Below, in pieces: positions 36,973-46,423 of a stretch of DNA of 64,000 nt (position 1 is its first letter; every line of letters begins with the position of its first letter). Source of the stretch: [Lactobacillus] timonensis (GTDB taxonomy: Bacteria; Bacillota; Bacilli; Lactobacillales; Lactobacillaceae); the NCBI RefSeq assembly GCF_900240275.1, contig NZ_LT964761.1, forward strand, positions 1,513,389-1,577,388. The letters run 5' to 3'. Under the pieces are notes generated by a model. The model made no database searches and was not told where the DNA came from. It saw nothing but the letters and a program-made list of their open reading frames with translations. The position numbers and the translations under genes were made by a program.

Positions 36973-37828
36973 ACAACTAACAGTTAAAATCAACCAGCTT
37001 GGAGCCGAATTGCATAGTATTAAAAGAACTGGTATTGCTCACGAATACATGTGGCAAGGTGATCAGCGTAGCTGGAATCGGCAAGCACCAATTCTTTTTC
37101 CCTTTGTTGGTCGCCTAAAAAATAATCAGTATTGTTTTGAGGGACGGACTTACCACCAAACACAACACGGCTTTGCCCGCGATTGTCGTTTTATCATCGT
37201 CAAACAGTTCGCGGATGAAGTGTGGTTACGGTTGACTGACACTACCAGTACTCGTTTAGTCTACCCATTCTCCTTCTCACTAACTGTTAAGTACAAGTTA
37301 TCGGGACCGCGGTTGATTGTTTCGTACCATGTTGATAATCCTGACACTAAGCCACTGCTTTATGCAATTGGTGCTCACCCCGGTTTCAATGTTCCGTTCA
37401 GCAATGACCTTGCCTTTGAAAATGTCGACTTAACAGTATCGCCAGCAGCGGTTTACCCCCAAATCAAGCTTATTGGCCCGTACAACGACATCCAGCATCC
37501 AGGATCTATTGATTTGCGTTCACCACACCAGCTTAACCATCGGGACTTTAATCAGGACGCGCTAATCCTAGTGACAAATTACAAGTCACTGACGGTCACG
37601 TTAAGCGAACCATCAAGCGGCCATGGTGTTCATGTTCGCCTGAACCAAACACCGTTTGTTGGCATTTGGTCGTCATATCCGCAAACGGGTAACTTCGTTT
37701 GCGTGGAACCATGGTGGGGCATTGCCGACAACCTTCATGCCGATGGCCAACTGGTTCATAAAAATGTTATGCACCGCCTTGCTGGTGGTCACCACAATAA
37801 TCATTCGTTTAGCATTGAACCATTCTAA
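36953..37828 (+). CDS. Aldose 1-epimerase-like protein (LacX type)
   Basis: The 291-residue protein belongs to the galactose mutarotase fold family, nearest the LacX group: residues from LGAELHSIKRTGIAHEYMWQ, then LFPFVGRLKNNQY, HGFARDCRF, IGAHPGFNVPF with the His, and VCVEPWWG with a Glu in the expected catalytic place. It probably interconverts alpha and beta anomers of a sugar or sugar phosphate; the substrate is unknown. AAGGAGGTAATTCTC precedes the ATG, and it overlaps xerC by 20 bases. Confidence 0.85.
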   Translation: MITIKNEQLTVKINQLGAELHSIKRTGIAHEYMWQGDQRSWNRQAPILFPFVGRLKNNQYCFEGRTYHQTQHGFARDCRFIIVKQFADEVWLRLTDTTSTRLVYPFSFSLTVKYKLSGPRLIVSYHVDNPDTKPLLYAIGAHPGFNVPFSNDLAFENVDLTVSPAAVYPQIKLIGPYNDIQHPGSIDLRSPHQLNHRDFNQDALILVTNYKSLTVTLSEPSSGHGVHVRLNQTPFVGIWSSYPQTGNFVCVEPWWGIADNLHADGQLVHKNVMHRLAGGHHNNHSFSIEPF

Positions 37829-37861
37829 GTTCACAAAAAAGCAGAAAATGACTAAATTAAA

Positions 37862-37908
37862 ACGGCCCTAATGCGTTCTGTGAAAACAGAAGGCGGGGCC
37901 GTCTTTGC
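37862..37908. terminator. Terminator between epimerase and plsY
   Basis: ACGGCCC pairs with GGGCCGT, with an inner TTCTGT/ACAGAA hairpin, followed by CTTTG and preceded by an A-rich stretch. It lies between two convergent genes and may serve both. Confidence 0.65.
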
Positions 37909-37936
37909 TTCTTTCAATATCTCATTGAGGATAAAT

Positions 37937-38551
37937 TTAGGATTCACGATGATGCTTAAGGTAGTAAAGCAATCCGAAATGGACGAGTGATTCGCGACCA
38001 TGAATAATTCGCTGAATGTTGCTTCGGTGGCGCCATAAGACTAGAACAGTCAGTAGGCCAGCAATGGTTGACAAAATGATGTCATGTTCACAAAGGGCAA
38101 TAACCAGTACGGATGTGATGCCGATCATACTTGCAGCGCTGGCCATACTGGTTAGTAAGAGGACGCCAATAAAAATTGACGCCGCCACTAAAAACAAGGG
38201 TGGATTATATGCCAATAGGATCCCAGCACTGGTGGCGACTGCTTTACCACCATGAAAATGATCGAATAGCGAAAAACTGTGGCCAAGTGAAGCAAAGACC
38301 CCAATTAATAAGGGGTTAATTGATGAGTGAAAGAAGTAGGGCTGGCTGGCAGCCAGTGTTCCTTTCAAAACATCCATTGTCAACACGATTATTCCAGCTT
38401 TTACCCCGAGTTCACGAAAAGCATTGGTCGTCCCAATATTGCCGCTACCCATTTTAGAAATATCTTTACCATACATCAATTCACCAACCCATAAACCGGA
38501 GGGAATTGATCCGAGTAGGTAAGCGATGATAATCATCAAGCCTGTTTTCAT
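37937..38551 (-). CDS. plsY: Glycerol-3-phosphate acyltransferase PlsY
   Basis: PlsY transfers an acyl group from acyl phosphate to glycerol 3-phosphate, the first step of phospholipid synthesis. The 204-residue membrane protein has about five segments and the three conserved loops: YLLGSIPSGLWVG near the start, GSGNIGTTNAFRELG, and LGHSFSLFDHFHGGKAVATS. AAAAGGAGTTTATT precedes the ATG. It is divergent from parE, a conserved arrangement in Firmicutes. Confidence 0.95.
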   Translation of the reverse strand: MKTGLMIIIAYLLGSIPSGLWVGELMYGKDISKMGSGNIGTTNAFRELGVKAGIIVLTMDVLKGTLAASQPYFFHSSINPLLIGVFASLGHSFSLFDHFHGGKAVATSAGILLAYNPPLFLVAASIFIGVLLLTSMASAASMIGITSVLVIALCEHDIILSTIAGLLTVLVLWRHRSNIQRIIHGRESLVHFGLLYYLKHHRES

Positions 38552-38614
38552 AATAAACTCCTTTTCAATAACGGTTTTATCATATCATGGGCAACCAGAG
38601 ATAACCACTCTGGT

Positions 38615-38643
38615 TTGCGACTTACTAAAATATTGAGTAAAAT
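38615..38643 (+). promoter_or_regulatory. Promoter of parE-parC
   Basis: TTGCGA and TAAAAT are separated by 17 bases, about 65 bases upstream of the parE GTG start, in the plsY-parE divergent region. Confidence 0.55.
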
Positions 38644-38709
38644 AAATGAGTATGTCTGCCTTGTACCAACGAGGCAGTAATTTTCAGACAATTATTAGGG
38701 GGAATTGTT

Positions 38710-40755
38710 GTGAGCAAGTATGATGCCTCGTCAATTCGCATTTTAAAGGGGCTTGAAGCGGTCAGAAAACGACCAGGAATGTACATTGGCTCCACTGATG
38801 CCCGTGGACTTCACCACCTGGTTTATGAGATCGTGGATAACGCAGTCGACGAGGCGCTATCGGGATTCGGTGACGAAATCTTAGTAACAATTGGCGCTGA
38901 TAACTCCATCACCGTCCAAGACCACGGCCGTGGGATGCCAGTTGGCATGCATGCTAGTGGAAAACCAACCCCCGAAGTCATTATGACTGTCCTTCACGCC
39001 GGTGGTAAATTTGGGCAAGACGATGGTTACAAAACTTCTGGCGGCCTCCACGGGGTCGGAGCATCTGTTGTCAACGCCTTGTCGACTCACCTCACACTGA
39101 CGATCGTCCGCGACCATGTTCGCTATCAAGAGAAATTTGCTAATGGTGGACATCCAGTTGGCACACTCAAAAAGCTCGGGAAAACGCGTGATGATAATGG
39201 AACAACCGTTAGTTTCAAACCTGACCCGACAGTTTTTACGACGACCACTTTTGACTTTAATACCTTAGCCAAGCGTCTTCGCGAGTCAGCCTTCCTTTTA
39301 AAGGGAATTAAAATTGTTCTTGAAGACCAACGTCCAGGCCAAGCACAAACCCAAGTTTATCAGTATGATGACGGAATCAAGGAATTTGTCGCTTACTTAA
39401 ATGAAGATAAAGATGTCCTAGGAAAAACAATGTACTTTGACGGCAAGGAAGATGGGGTAGAAGTTGAAGTAGCGGCTCAGTATAATGATGGCTACTCGGA
39501 GACGGTCCTTTCCTTTGTCAACAACGTTCGTACTCCTGATGGCGGAACACATGAGGCCGGTTTTCGTAGCGGTTGGACCAAGACCTTTAACGATTACGCC
39601 CGCAAAGTGGGATTGCTTAAAAAACGTGACAAAAACCTGGAAGGATCAGATGTCCGCGAAGGGTTAACCGCAGTCATCTCAGTCCGTATTCCAGAACGAT
39701 TGCTCCAATTTGAAGGACAAACGAAAGATAAGCTTGGCACACCAGAGGCCCGGCGAATTGTCGATTCAATCGTCAGCGATCAATTGTCCTACGAACTAAT
39801 GGAAAATGGTGACGAAGCTCAGGATCTGATTCGCAAGGCTTTGCGAGCACGCCAAGCGCGGGTGGCAGCCCGCAAAGCCCGCGACCTCTCCCGCGGCAAG
39901 CGGAAGGGACGTAAGGAACGCAACCTTTCCGGCAAGTTAACCCCTGCTCAGTCAAAGAACGCTAAGAAAAATGAGCTCTTTCTGGTGGAAGGTGACTCTG
40001 CCGGTGGGTCAGCCAAGCAGGGGCGCGATCGCAAGTTCCAGGCGATTCTGCCCTTACGAGGCAAGGTGTTGAATACTGAAAAGGCAAAGCTGGACGATGT
40101 TTTAAAGAATGAAGAGCTCAACACGATCATCTACACAGTCGGCGCGGGTGCGGGTGCTGATTTCAACATTAAAGATGCTAATTACGATAAAATTATCATC
40201 ATGACTGATGCGGATGATGACGGTGCCCATATTCAAATCCTGTTGCTGACTTTCTTCTACAAGTACATGCGGCCAATGATTGAAGCGGGTCGTGTTTACA
40301 TCGCTCTGCCACCACTGTACCGTTTGCAAAGAGGCCGTGGTGACCATACAACCATCCAATATGCCTGGACTAACGAAGAGCTGACTAAACTGACTAGCCA
40401 CGGTCACGGTGGTAGTCTGCAACGGTTCAAGGGTCTTGGTGAAATGAACGCCGACCAGCTATGGCAAACAACGATGAATCCTGCGTCGAGGACGCTGATT
40501 CGGGTGCGGATTGAAGACGCTGCCGAAGCGGAAAAACGGATTACCACGCTGATGGGGGACAAGGTGGCTCCACGTCGAAAGTGGATTGACAGCCACGTCC
40601 AATTTACCCTCAATGATGAGGAAAGCGACCAGCTAGTCGAAAATAAGGGAAAGTTGCAAAAGAAAAGACAATCATCAGCAAAGCAATCACATCCCCAGTC
40701 TGGTGGCAAAGATTTAACAGCTGAAAGCAATGGTCAACTAGACCTAGATTTGTAA
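38710..40755 (+). CDS. parE: Topoisomerase IV subunit B
   Basis: ParE is the ATPase subunit of topoisomerase IV, which decatenates daughter chromosomes. The 681-residue protein has the GHKL ATPase site (YEIVDNAVDEALSGFG, DHGRGMPVG, GGLHGVGASVVNALS), the TOPRIM domain (LFLVEGDSAGGSAKQGRD, MTDADDDGAHIQ) and a C-terminal tail rich in Lys/Gln. A GTG start follows GGGGGAATTGTT. It precedes parC by 18 bases; gene position next to plsY supports parE rather than gyrB. Confidence 0.95.
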   Translation: MSKYDASSIRILKGLEAVRKRPGMYIGSTDARGLHHLVYEIVDNAVDEALSGFGDEILVTIGADNSITVQDHGRGMPVGMHASGKPTPEVIMTVLHAGGKFGQDDGYKTSGGLHGVGASVVNALSTHLTLTIVRDHVRYQEKFANGGHPVGTLKKLGKTRDDNGTTVSFKPDPTVFTTTTFDFNTLAKRLRESAFLLKGIKIVLEDQRPGQAQTQVYQYDDGIKEFVAYLNEDKDVLGKTMYFDGKEDGVEVEVAAQYNDGYSETVLSFVNNVRTPDGGTHEAGFRSGWTKTFNDYARKVGLLKKRDKNLEGSDVREGLTAVISVRIPERLLQFEGQTKDKLGTPEARRIVDSIVSDQLSYELMENGDEAQDLIRKALRARQARVAARKARDLSRGKRKGRKERNLSGKLTPAQSKNAKKNELFLVEGDSAGGSAKQGRDRKFQAILPLRGKVLNTEKAKLDDVLKNEELNTIIYTVGAGAGADFNIKDANYDKIIIMTDADDDGAHIQILLLTFFYKYMRPMIEAGRVYIALPPLYRLQRGRGDHTTIQYAWTNEELTKLTSHGHGGSLQRFKGLGEMNADQLWQTTMNPASRTLIRVRIEDAAEAEKRITTLMGDKVAPRRKWIDSHVQFTLNDEESDQLVENKGKLQKKRQSSAKQSHPQSGGKDLTAESNGQLDLDL

Positions 40756-40773
40756 AAGAGGGGGACGACAAAC

Positions 40774-43245
40774 TTGACCACGGCAAAAATTAGGGAAGAA
40801 ACACTTGAGCAGTTGATGGGCGACCGTTTTGGCCGTTATTCAAAATCCATTATTCAAGAGCGGGCTCTTCCAGATATTCGTGACGGGCTGAAGCCGGTCC
40901 AGCGGCGAATTCTGTTTGCTATGAATAAGGATGGCAATACCTACGATAAGGGCTTTCGTAAGTCAGCTAAGTCCGTTGGTAACGTCATGGGTAATTTTCA
41001 CCCCCATGGGGACAGTTCGATTTATGAAGCCCTGGTACGGATGAGCCAGGATTGGAAACTGCGGGAACCATTAATTGAAATGCACGGTAATAACGGGTCA
41101 ATGGACGGGGACCCAGCTGCTGCCATGCGTTATACAGAGGCCCGTCTTAGTAAAATCGCGGGGTTAATGCTCCAGGATATCGACAAAGACACTGTCGATA
41201 TGACGTTAAACTTTGACGATACAGAAAAAGAACCGACGGTCCTCCCGGCACGTTTCCCTAACTTACTGGTTAACGGTGCCACAGGGATCTCTGCTGGTTA
41301 TGCCACCGAAATTCCACCGCACAATTTAGCGGAAGTCATTGACGCACTGGACTACCTTCTAGACCACCCCCAGGCAACGCTGAATGATTTAATGAAATTT
41401 ATCCCCGGACCAGATTTTCCCACCGGCGGGATCGTCCAGGGATTAGAGGGCATCAAGGAAGCTTACGAAAATGGCCGTGGACGAATTGTTGTCCGGGCTA
41501 AAACCGAGATTGTCAGTCTTCGTGGTGGCAAGCAACAAATCAACATCAGTGAAATTCCTTATGAAGTCAACAAAGCGCAGCTGGTCAAACGGATAGACGA
41601 CTTACGGATTAACCGGAAGGTCGAAGGGATCGCTGAAGTCCGTGACGAAACTGACCGGACAGGTTTGCGAATCGCCGTCGAACTAAAGCGAAACGTTGAT
41701 GCTCAAGGCATCCTCAACTACCTATTTAAAAACACTGACCTGCAGATCAACTACAACTTCAACATGGTTGCCATTGATGAAATGCGCCCCCAGCGCGTTG
41801 GTTTGAAACGATTTTTAAGTGCCTACCTGGCATTTCAAAAGGAAATCATTACCCGGCGGACCAAGTTTGAGTTGAACCGGGCCAATAAACGGTTACACAT
41901 TGTTGAAGGGTTGATTAAGGCCCTGTCGATTTTAGACCAGGTAATCAAGACCATCCGCGGCAGCAAAAACCGTCGGGATGCAAAGCAAAATTTAGTATCC
42001 CAGTACGCTTTCACTGCTGACCAAGCAGAGGCAATTGTTACCTTACAACTGTACCGGTTAACTAATACTGATGTTACTCAGTTAGAAAATGAGAAGAAAC
42101 AGTTAAGTTCGCAAATCAGTAAATACCACCAAATCTTGGAACAGCCGGCCAAGTTAAATGCCGTCTTGCGGCGGGAAATGCAGTCGGTAAAGAAAGCATT
42201 TGGTAACCCGCGGCGGACAAAGATTGAAGCCCACGTTCAAAAATTGACCGTCGCAACGACCGTCACTGTTCCGGATGAACAAGTGGTTGTCATGGTTTCA
42301 CGATTTGGTTACATCAAACGGAGCAGTTTACGTTCCTTCAACGCTTCGGCGATTAATGATGATGGCTTGCGTGAGGACGATTATCCAATCCTCATCAAGG
42401 AAACTTCGACGCTTAACCACCTCTTTATGTTCACTAACCTTGGCAACCTGATTTACCGGCCAGTTCACGAATTAGCGGACACGAGGTGGAAGGATATGGG
42501 TGAGCACCTTTCACAAACGGTCGGCCTTGCTGAAGATGAAATGATCATTCAAGCTTTTACCTTCGCGGACTTAAAGCAGCAGGGGAGTTTCATCATGGCT
42601 ACGACTGATGGCCAGGTTAAGCGAACCAGTTTTAGTGACTACAAACCCGGTTCTCGTTACAAGACCCACGCGACGAAGTACATCAAGCTTAAATCAGCTG
42701 ATGCTGAGGTCGTTAACGTTGAATATTACGAGCCAACAGCAAAGAAAGAGCAGTCAGTGGTGCTTGCTAGTCGCCAGGGATATGCCCTCCGTTTCGATAT
42801 TGCTGAAGTTTCACCAACTGGCGCCCGGACCGCAGGTGTTCGTGGTATTAATCTCAAAGAAGACGATATCTTAAGCGCGATGACAATCGTCGATGATGAG
42901 TCACTTCTTGCCGTCGTAACCCAACGGGGAGCTTTCAAATTGATGAAGGCCAATGAATTAGAGCTCGGTTCACGGGCTCGGCGGGGGAACCTGATTCTCC
43001 GTCGCTTGAAGAAGAACCCTCATGAAGTCGCCGGCTTAACTTCGTATCCAGCAGACTATGATGGCAAATTAGAGATCATTACCGACCGTCCACAAATCGT
43101 TGAAGTGGCAGTGGCCGACCACCACGTCAGTGTTGCCCAGTCTAATGGAATGTTTGTTGTGGATACGGATTCACAGGGAACACCGGTTTGGATTCGCCAG
43201 CAACTCACTGCAGTTGACGGTGCTGAACAGCCGCAAAATAATTGA
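40774..43245 (+). CDS. parC: Topoisomerase IV subunit A
   Basis: ParC is the DNA-cleaving subunit of topoisomerase IV. The 823-residue protein has the catalytic Tyr120 in AAAMRYTEARL and the quinolone-determining region HPHGDSSIYEA with Ser81 and Glu85 in place, so no classic resistance substitution is visible. A C-terminal beta-pinwheel of GyrA-box-like repeats occupies roughly residues 500-800. It starts with TTG after AGAGGGGGACGACAAAC and forms an operon with parE. Confidence 0.95.
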   Translation: MTTAKIREETLEQLMGDRFGRYSKSIIQERALPDIRDGLKPVQRRILFAMNKDGNTYDKGFRKSAKSVGNVMGNFHPHGDSSIYEALVRMSQDWKLREPLIEMHGNNGSMDGDPAAAMRYTEARLSKIAGLMLQDIDKDTVDMTLNFDDTEKEPTVLPARFPNLLVNGATGISAGYATEIPPHNLAEVIDALDYLLDHPQATLNDLMKFIPGPDFPTGGIVQGLEGIKEAYENGRGRIVVRAKTEIVSLRGGKQQINISEIPYEVNKAQLVKRIDDLRINRKVEGIAEVRDETDRTGLRIAVELKRNVDAQGILNYLFKNTDLQINYNFNMVAIDEMRPQRVGLKRFLSAYLAFQKEIITRRTKFELNRANKRLHIVEGLIKALSILDQVIKTIRGSKNRRDAKQNLVSQYAFTADQAEAIVTLQLYRLTNTDVTQLENEKKQLSSQISKYHQILEQPAKLNAVLRREMQSVKKAFGNPRRTKIEAHVQKLTVATTVTVPDEQVVVMVSRFGYIKRSSLRSFNASAINDDGLREDDYPILIKETSTLNHLFMFTNLGNLIYRPVHELADTRWKDMGEHLSQTVGLAEDEMIIQAFTFADLKQQGSFIMATTDGQVKRTSFSDYKPGSRYKTHATKYIKLKSADAEVVNVEYYEPTAKKEQSVVLASRQGYALRFDIAEVSPTGARTAGVRGINLKEDDILSAMTIVDDESLLAVVTQRGAFKLMKANELELGSRARRGNLILRRLKKNPHEVAGLTSYPADYDGKLEIITDRPQIVEVAVADHHVSVAQSNGMFVVDTDSQGTPVWIRQQLTAVDGAEQPQNN

Positions 43246-43332
43246 TTTCGAATGTTAATTTTGTGATAAAATGAGGATACGATGAAATTTTGGCAGGAAA
43301 GACCTGCTATTCTTCAAGGGGGAACTTGCAAG

Positions 43333-44265
43333 ATGAGTAAGGAATTAGTATTTGGGCACCAAAGTCCTGACACAGATGCAATTACGGCAGCAATTGCTTA
43401 TTCGTACTACCAAAACCAACTGGGATATGAAACTGAGCCTGTTGCCCTTGGTGAGCCAAATGATGAAACCAGGTATGCACTGGATCACTTCAACATGAAG
43501 GCACCACGGGTCGTTAAGACCGTTGCTAACGAAGTGGACAAGGTAATGTTGGTTGACCACAATGAACCACAGCAAAGTGCACCAGATATTGATAAGGTCA
43601 CTGTTACTCACGTTGTTGACCACCACCGGATCGCTAACTTTAATACTGCTCAACCGCTGTATTACACTGCTCGTCCTTACGGGTGTGTCAGCACCATTTT
43701 GACTGAAATGTTCCAACAAAAGCACATCGATATTCCGGCTAACCTGGCCGGCATGATGCTGTCCGCAATCATTTCAGACACTTTACTGCTGAAGTCACCA
43801 ACGACGACGGACCACGACCGGGAAGCTGTTAAGTACCTGGCCAAGGTCGCTAACGTGGATTATGAGGAATATGGCTTGGCTATGCTCAAGGCTGGCACTA
43901 ATATTGCAAAGCGCTCTGACATGGATATCGTTGAAGGAGATGCTAAGTCCTTTACACTGGGTGGTAAGAGCGTTCGTATCGGTCAAGTCAATACTGTTGA
44001 CCTTGATGATGTCTTTGCTCGTCAAGCGGACCTCGAAAAGACGATGCACAGTGAAATGGATAAGAATAACTATGACCTGTTTATCCTCATCGTAACAAAC
44101 ATCTTAAACAGTGATTCTGATTTGCTGGTTACGGGCGAACCTACCGACGTGGTTGAAAAGGCCTTTGGCAAGAAGCTCAGTGATCAACACCGGATGAACC
44201 TGCCAGGAGTTGTTTCACGGAAGAAGCAAGTGGTTCCTCCATTGACGGACGCCTTTGAAGGATAA
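43333..44265 (+). CDS. ppaC: Manganese-dependent inorganic pyrophosphatase
   Basis: This family II pyrophosphatase of the DHH superfamily hydrolyses pyrophosphate to drive biosynthesis. The 310-residue protein has [17 protein letters not shown] (His and two Asp), [21 protein letters not shown] (DHH) and, in the C-terminal domain, [12 protein letters not shown] with the substrate-binding SRKKQ. The ATG at 43333 was chosen with GGGGGAA 8 bases before it. It is monocistronic and ends at a strong terminator. Confidence 0.95.
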   Translation: MSKELVFGHQSPDTDAITAAIAYSYYQNQLGYETEPVALGEPNDETRYALDHFNMKAPRVVKTVANEVDKVMLVDHNEPQQSAPDIDKVTVTHVVDHHRIANFNTAQPLYYTARPYGCVSTILTEMFQQKHIDIPANLAGMMLSAIISDTLLLKSPTTTDHDREAVKYLAKVANVDYEEYGLAMLKAGTNIAKRSDMDIVEGDAKSFTLGGKSVRIGQVNTVDLDDVFARQADLEKTMHSEMDKNNYDLFILIVTNILNSDSDLLVTGEPTDVVEKAFGKKLSDQHRMNLPGVVSRKKQVVPPLTDAFEG

Positions 44266-44287
44266 TTTCTTGATCATATAAAATACA

Positions 44288-44330
44288 AAACACAGGTGGC
44301 TGGTTATCGGCCATCCTGTGTTTATTTTTA
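44288..44330 (+). terminator. Terminator of ppaC
   Basis: AAACACAGG pairs perfectly with CCTGTGTTT, and an inner GGC/GCC extends the hairpin; TATTTTTA follows. Confidence 0.85.
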
Positions 44331-44393
44331 GTAGTGTCGGCTTTTCATTTCAGATTATGACGAAAACACAGATGAGGGTAGGGCAGAGGTGAC

Positions 44394-44433
44394 TTTACCT
44401 TACACAGCAATTCACTTATAATAACACATGTGT
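44394..44433 (+). promoter_or_regulatory. Promoter with adjoining palindrome upstream of the pyridoxal kinase gene
   Basis: TTTACC and a perfect TATAAT (44417-44422) are 17 bases apart. A perfect 10-base palindrome ACACATGTGT (44424-44433) begins one base after the -10 element, where the transcription start would be, and is a candidate repressor site. Confidence 0.55.
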
Positions 44434-44458
44434 AATAAAAAAGATTTGGGGTGATGGT

Positions 44459-45289
44459 ATGAAGGCAACTGCGGTAGTTGAAGATTTTTCCGCCCTGGGT
44501 ACCATCTCATCGGTAGCAGCAATGAATGTTCTTCACGGAATGGGGATTACCACTGCTGTGCTACCAGCAATGTTTTTGTCATCATCCACGGAAGGGTTTG
44601 GAACACCTGTCAAAATGACAGCAAGCAGCTGGTTTAGAAAAACCGTTGCCCACTTGCAAACTGTCAGGCACTTAGAGCTTGATTCTGCACTCATCGGTTA
44701 TCTCGGGACAACAGGGGCAATTGCAGAAGTAGCTGCCCTCGCCACTCATAACAACTGGCAAACGCTGCTCGTCGACCCCGTAATGGGAGACAATGGTCGC
44801 TTGTATGACGGTTTTTCTCCTGATTATCCAGCTAAAATGATGACGCTAGCAAAATTGTCCACGGTAATAACCCCTAACTGGACAGAATTACAGCTGCTAA
44901 TTGGTGAAAAGCCAGTCAAGAGCGATGAGTCTGACCAGGCTATTGCTAACGCTGTTAATAAAATTCGGCAAAAGGGGGTTGAGAGCACGATCGTCCTAAC
45001 AGGAATCCATCGTCAGGGAAAAATTGGTTCCTTGACCTTCCTTCGACATGAAACCACACCATTTTTTGCCGGGAATGAACCATTCCCTGGTCACTTCTAT
45101 GGTACCGGCGATACATTCGCTGCACTATTAGTTGGTTATCTTCAGCAGGGGTTATCGTTGGTTGCTGCTGTTACTAAATCAACCGTAGCAATTCAAATTG
45201 CAGTAGCGGAAACGGCGGAGATTTCCCAAGCCGACCGGGTCTACGGAATGAAAACCCGTCGCTTATTAAATTACTTAACAAATACTTAA
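44459..45289 (+). CDS. Pyridoxal kinase-like (PdxK/PdxY family) protein
   Basis: This 276-residue ribokinase-fold protein phosphorylates vitamin B6 vitamers or a related alcohol. VVEDFSALGTISSVAAMNVL is at the N-terminus, VDPVMGDNGRLYDGF and ITPNWTELQLLIG in the middle, and FYGTGDTFAALLVGYL holds the catalytic Asp of the GTGD anion hole. An ECF transporter S-component follows within 35 bases, which suggests vitamin B6 salvage. TTGGGGTGATGGT precedes the ATG. Confidence 0.85.
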   Translation: MKATAVVEDFSALGTISSVAAMNVLHGMGITTAVLPAMFLSSSTEGFGTPVKMTASSWFRKTVAHLQTVRHLELDSALIGYLGTTGAIAEVAALATHNNWQTLLVDPVMGDNGRLYDGFSPDYPAKMMTLAKLSTVITPNWTELQLLIGEKPVKSDESDQAIANAVNKIRQKGVESTIVLTGIHRQGKIGSLTFLRHETTPFFAGNEPFPGHFYGTGDTFAALLVGYLQQGLSLVAAVTKSTVAIQIAVAETAEISQADRVYGMKTRRLLNYLTNT

Positions 45290-45323
45290 TAACTGGTGAA
45301 AAAATTCATGAAAGGCTTGATTA

Positions 45324-45818
45324 ATGTTGCGTAGAAATAATAACAACCTTCAGAAAACAGTCTTTGGGGCGTTACTAATTGCCATTAGTGTCGTGCTCGG
45401 CCGGCTCGTTTTGATTCCCATTCCGATGACGAAGGGAAATATTAATCTGTGTGACCTTGGAATCTTCATCGGTTCACTGTTACTGGGTCCATGGTATGGC
45501 TTAGTAATTGGCGGCTTTAGTGGGATGCTTCTTGATTTATTTTCCGGATATACCCAGTACATGTTATTTTCCTTTATTGCGCACGGACTTGAAGGTTTTG
45601 CTGCTGGATGGTTCTATCAGAAAACCAAAAATAAAGGCTTGGCGCTTAGTATCGGTGTTTTCTTGATGGTGGCTAGTTACTTTTTTGCAGACTGGTACTT
45701 ATCTAAAACATTGTTAACTGGACTTTTGAGCATTGGAACAAACCTAATCCAGGGAATCGTTGGCGCAATCGTCGCGGTAATGGTTGAAAGATTACTAGAA
45801 AAACGTCTGCACTTGTAA
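45324..45818 (+). CDS. ECF transporter S-component, probable vitamin B6 uptake
   Basis: The 164-residue protein has about five or six hydrophobic segments and the ECF S-component pattern FGALLIAISVVLGRLVLIPI and GPWYGLVIGGFSGMLLDLFS. S-components capture a vitamin and dock on the shared ECF module. Its neighbour is a pyridoxal kinase-like gene, so it may be of the PdxU type; the substrate is inferred only from this. The ribosome site (AAAGG) is weak, and the gene lies 34 bases after the kinase gene, so the two are co-transcribed. Confidence 0.78.
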   Translation: MLRRNNNNLQKTVFGALLIAISVVLGRLVLIPIPMTKGNINLCDLGIFIGSLLLGPWYGLVIGGFSGMLLDLFSGYTQYMLFSFIAHGLEGFAAGWFYQKTKNKGLALSIGVFLMVASYFFADWYLSKTLLTGLLSIGTNLIQGIVGAIVAVMVERLLEKRLHL

Positions 45819-46177
45819 AATGAGGCTCCCACGGTGGAGGGGGTCTTCTTTTCTTTTAACTATTACTTTGAATAATATATATTATGTAAACTAGAAACCG
45901 AAAACAATAAACTATCCATTAATCCCCCCCTAATAATTCCTCCAACTCTCTCCTTGGATTATTAACTATCTCGTCAAGTATTCTTATTAATCTAAACTAA
46001 GAAGAATGATTAGCTTTCTTTTTCAATTATAAGAAGCTGATAATACTTTGCTAAGAAATTGAAAGAGTACTAGCTTTTTGCGGATTAGTTAGATACAATG
46101 ATAATCGAAAAGGCAGTTAACGCTTACTATTAAGCAACTAGCCTTATTATTATCTTTATTGGAAAGGATGAGCGGAT
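45819..46177. other. AT-rich intergenic stretch
   Basis: No gene is recognisable here. A weak GGCTCC-type hairpin follows the ECF gene and could be its terminator. Near the right end, TTGCGG and GATAAT (46078-46105) are 16 bases apart and are a possible promoter for the microprotein gene at 46178. Confidence 0.4.
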
Positions 46178-46285
46178 ATGATGTCAGCTCTTAGCAACTT
46201 CATTGCTGTTGTTAGTCTTATTGCGTTGGTAATCGCGTCGTTGGCATACCCAATGCTTCATCAATTCCATGTTCAACAGCACTAA
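46178..46285 (+). CDS. 35-residue single-pass membrane microprotein
   Basis: ATG at 46178 opens a 35-codon frame that encodes a hydrophobic helix (FIAVVSLIALVIASLAYPML) followed by a short polar tail ending HVQQH. GGAAAGGA lies about 9 bases before the ATG, and a candidate promoter lies about 75 bases upstream. The original terminator (now split by the IS3 element) begins about 70 bases after the stop, so the gene looks like a complete transcription unit. It matches no small-protein family that I recognise; it is not an Fst-type toxin. Function unknown. Confidence 0.55.
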   Translation: MMSALSNFIAVVSLIALVIASLAYPMLHQFHVQQH

Positions 46286-46378
46286 TTCGTTGTTTCCTTA
46301 TTATTTTATTGTTGCTAACAGTGGACGTTGATTGTCAGTAACAATATCACTATAAAACCGCGCTCCATTATTGAAGTG

Positions 46379-46423
46379 CCCTAGAATTGTTAGACACGAA
46401 TCTAACAATTCTGGGGTATTTTT
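46379..46423 (+). terminator. IS3 end hairpin blocking read-through into the transposase
   Basis: A 16-base-pair stem (46379-46394 with 46401-46416, including one G-T pair) with a CACGAA loop is followed by TATTTTT and directly by the orfA ATG. It acts as an intrinsic terminator, and its GGGG arm is also the only ribosome-site-like sequence for orfA. Confidence 0.8.
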
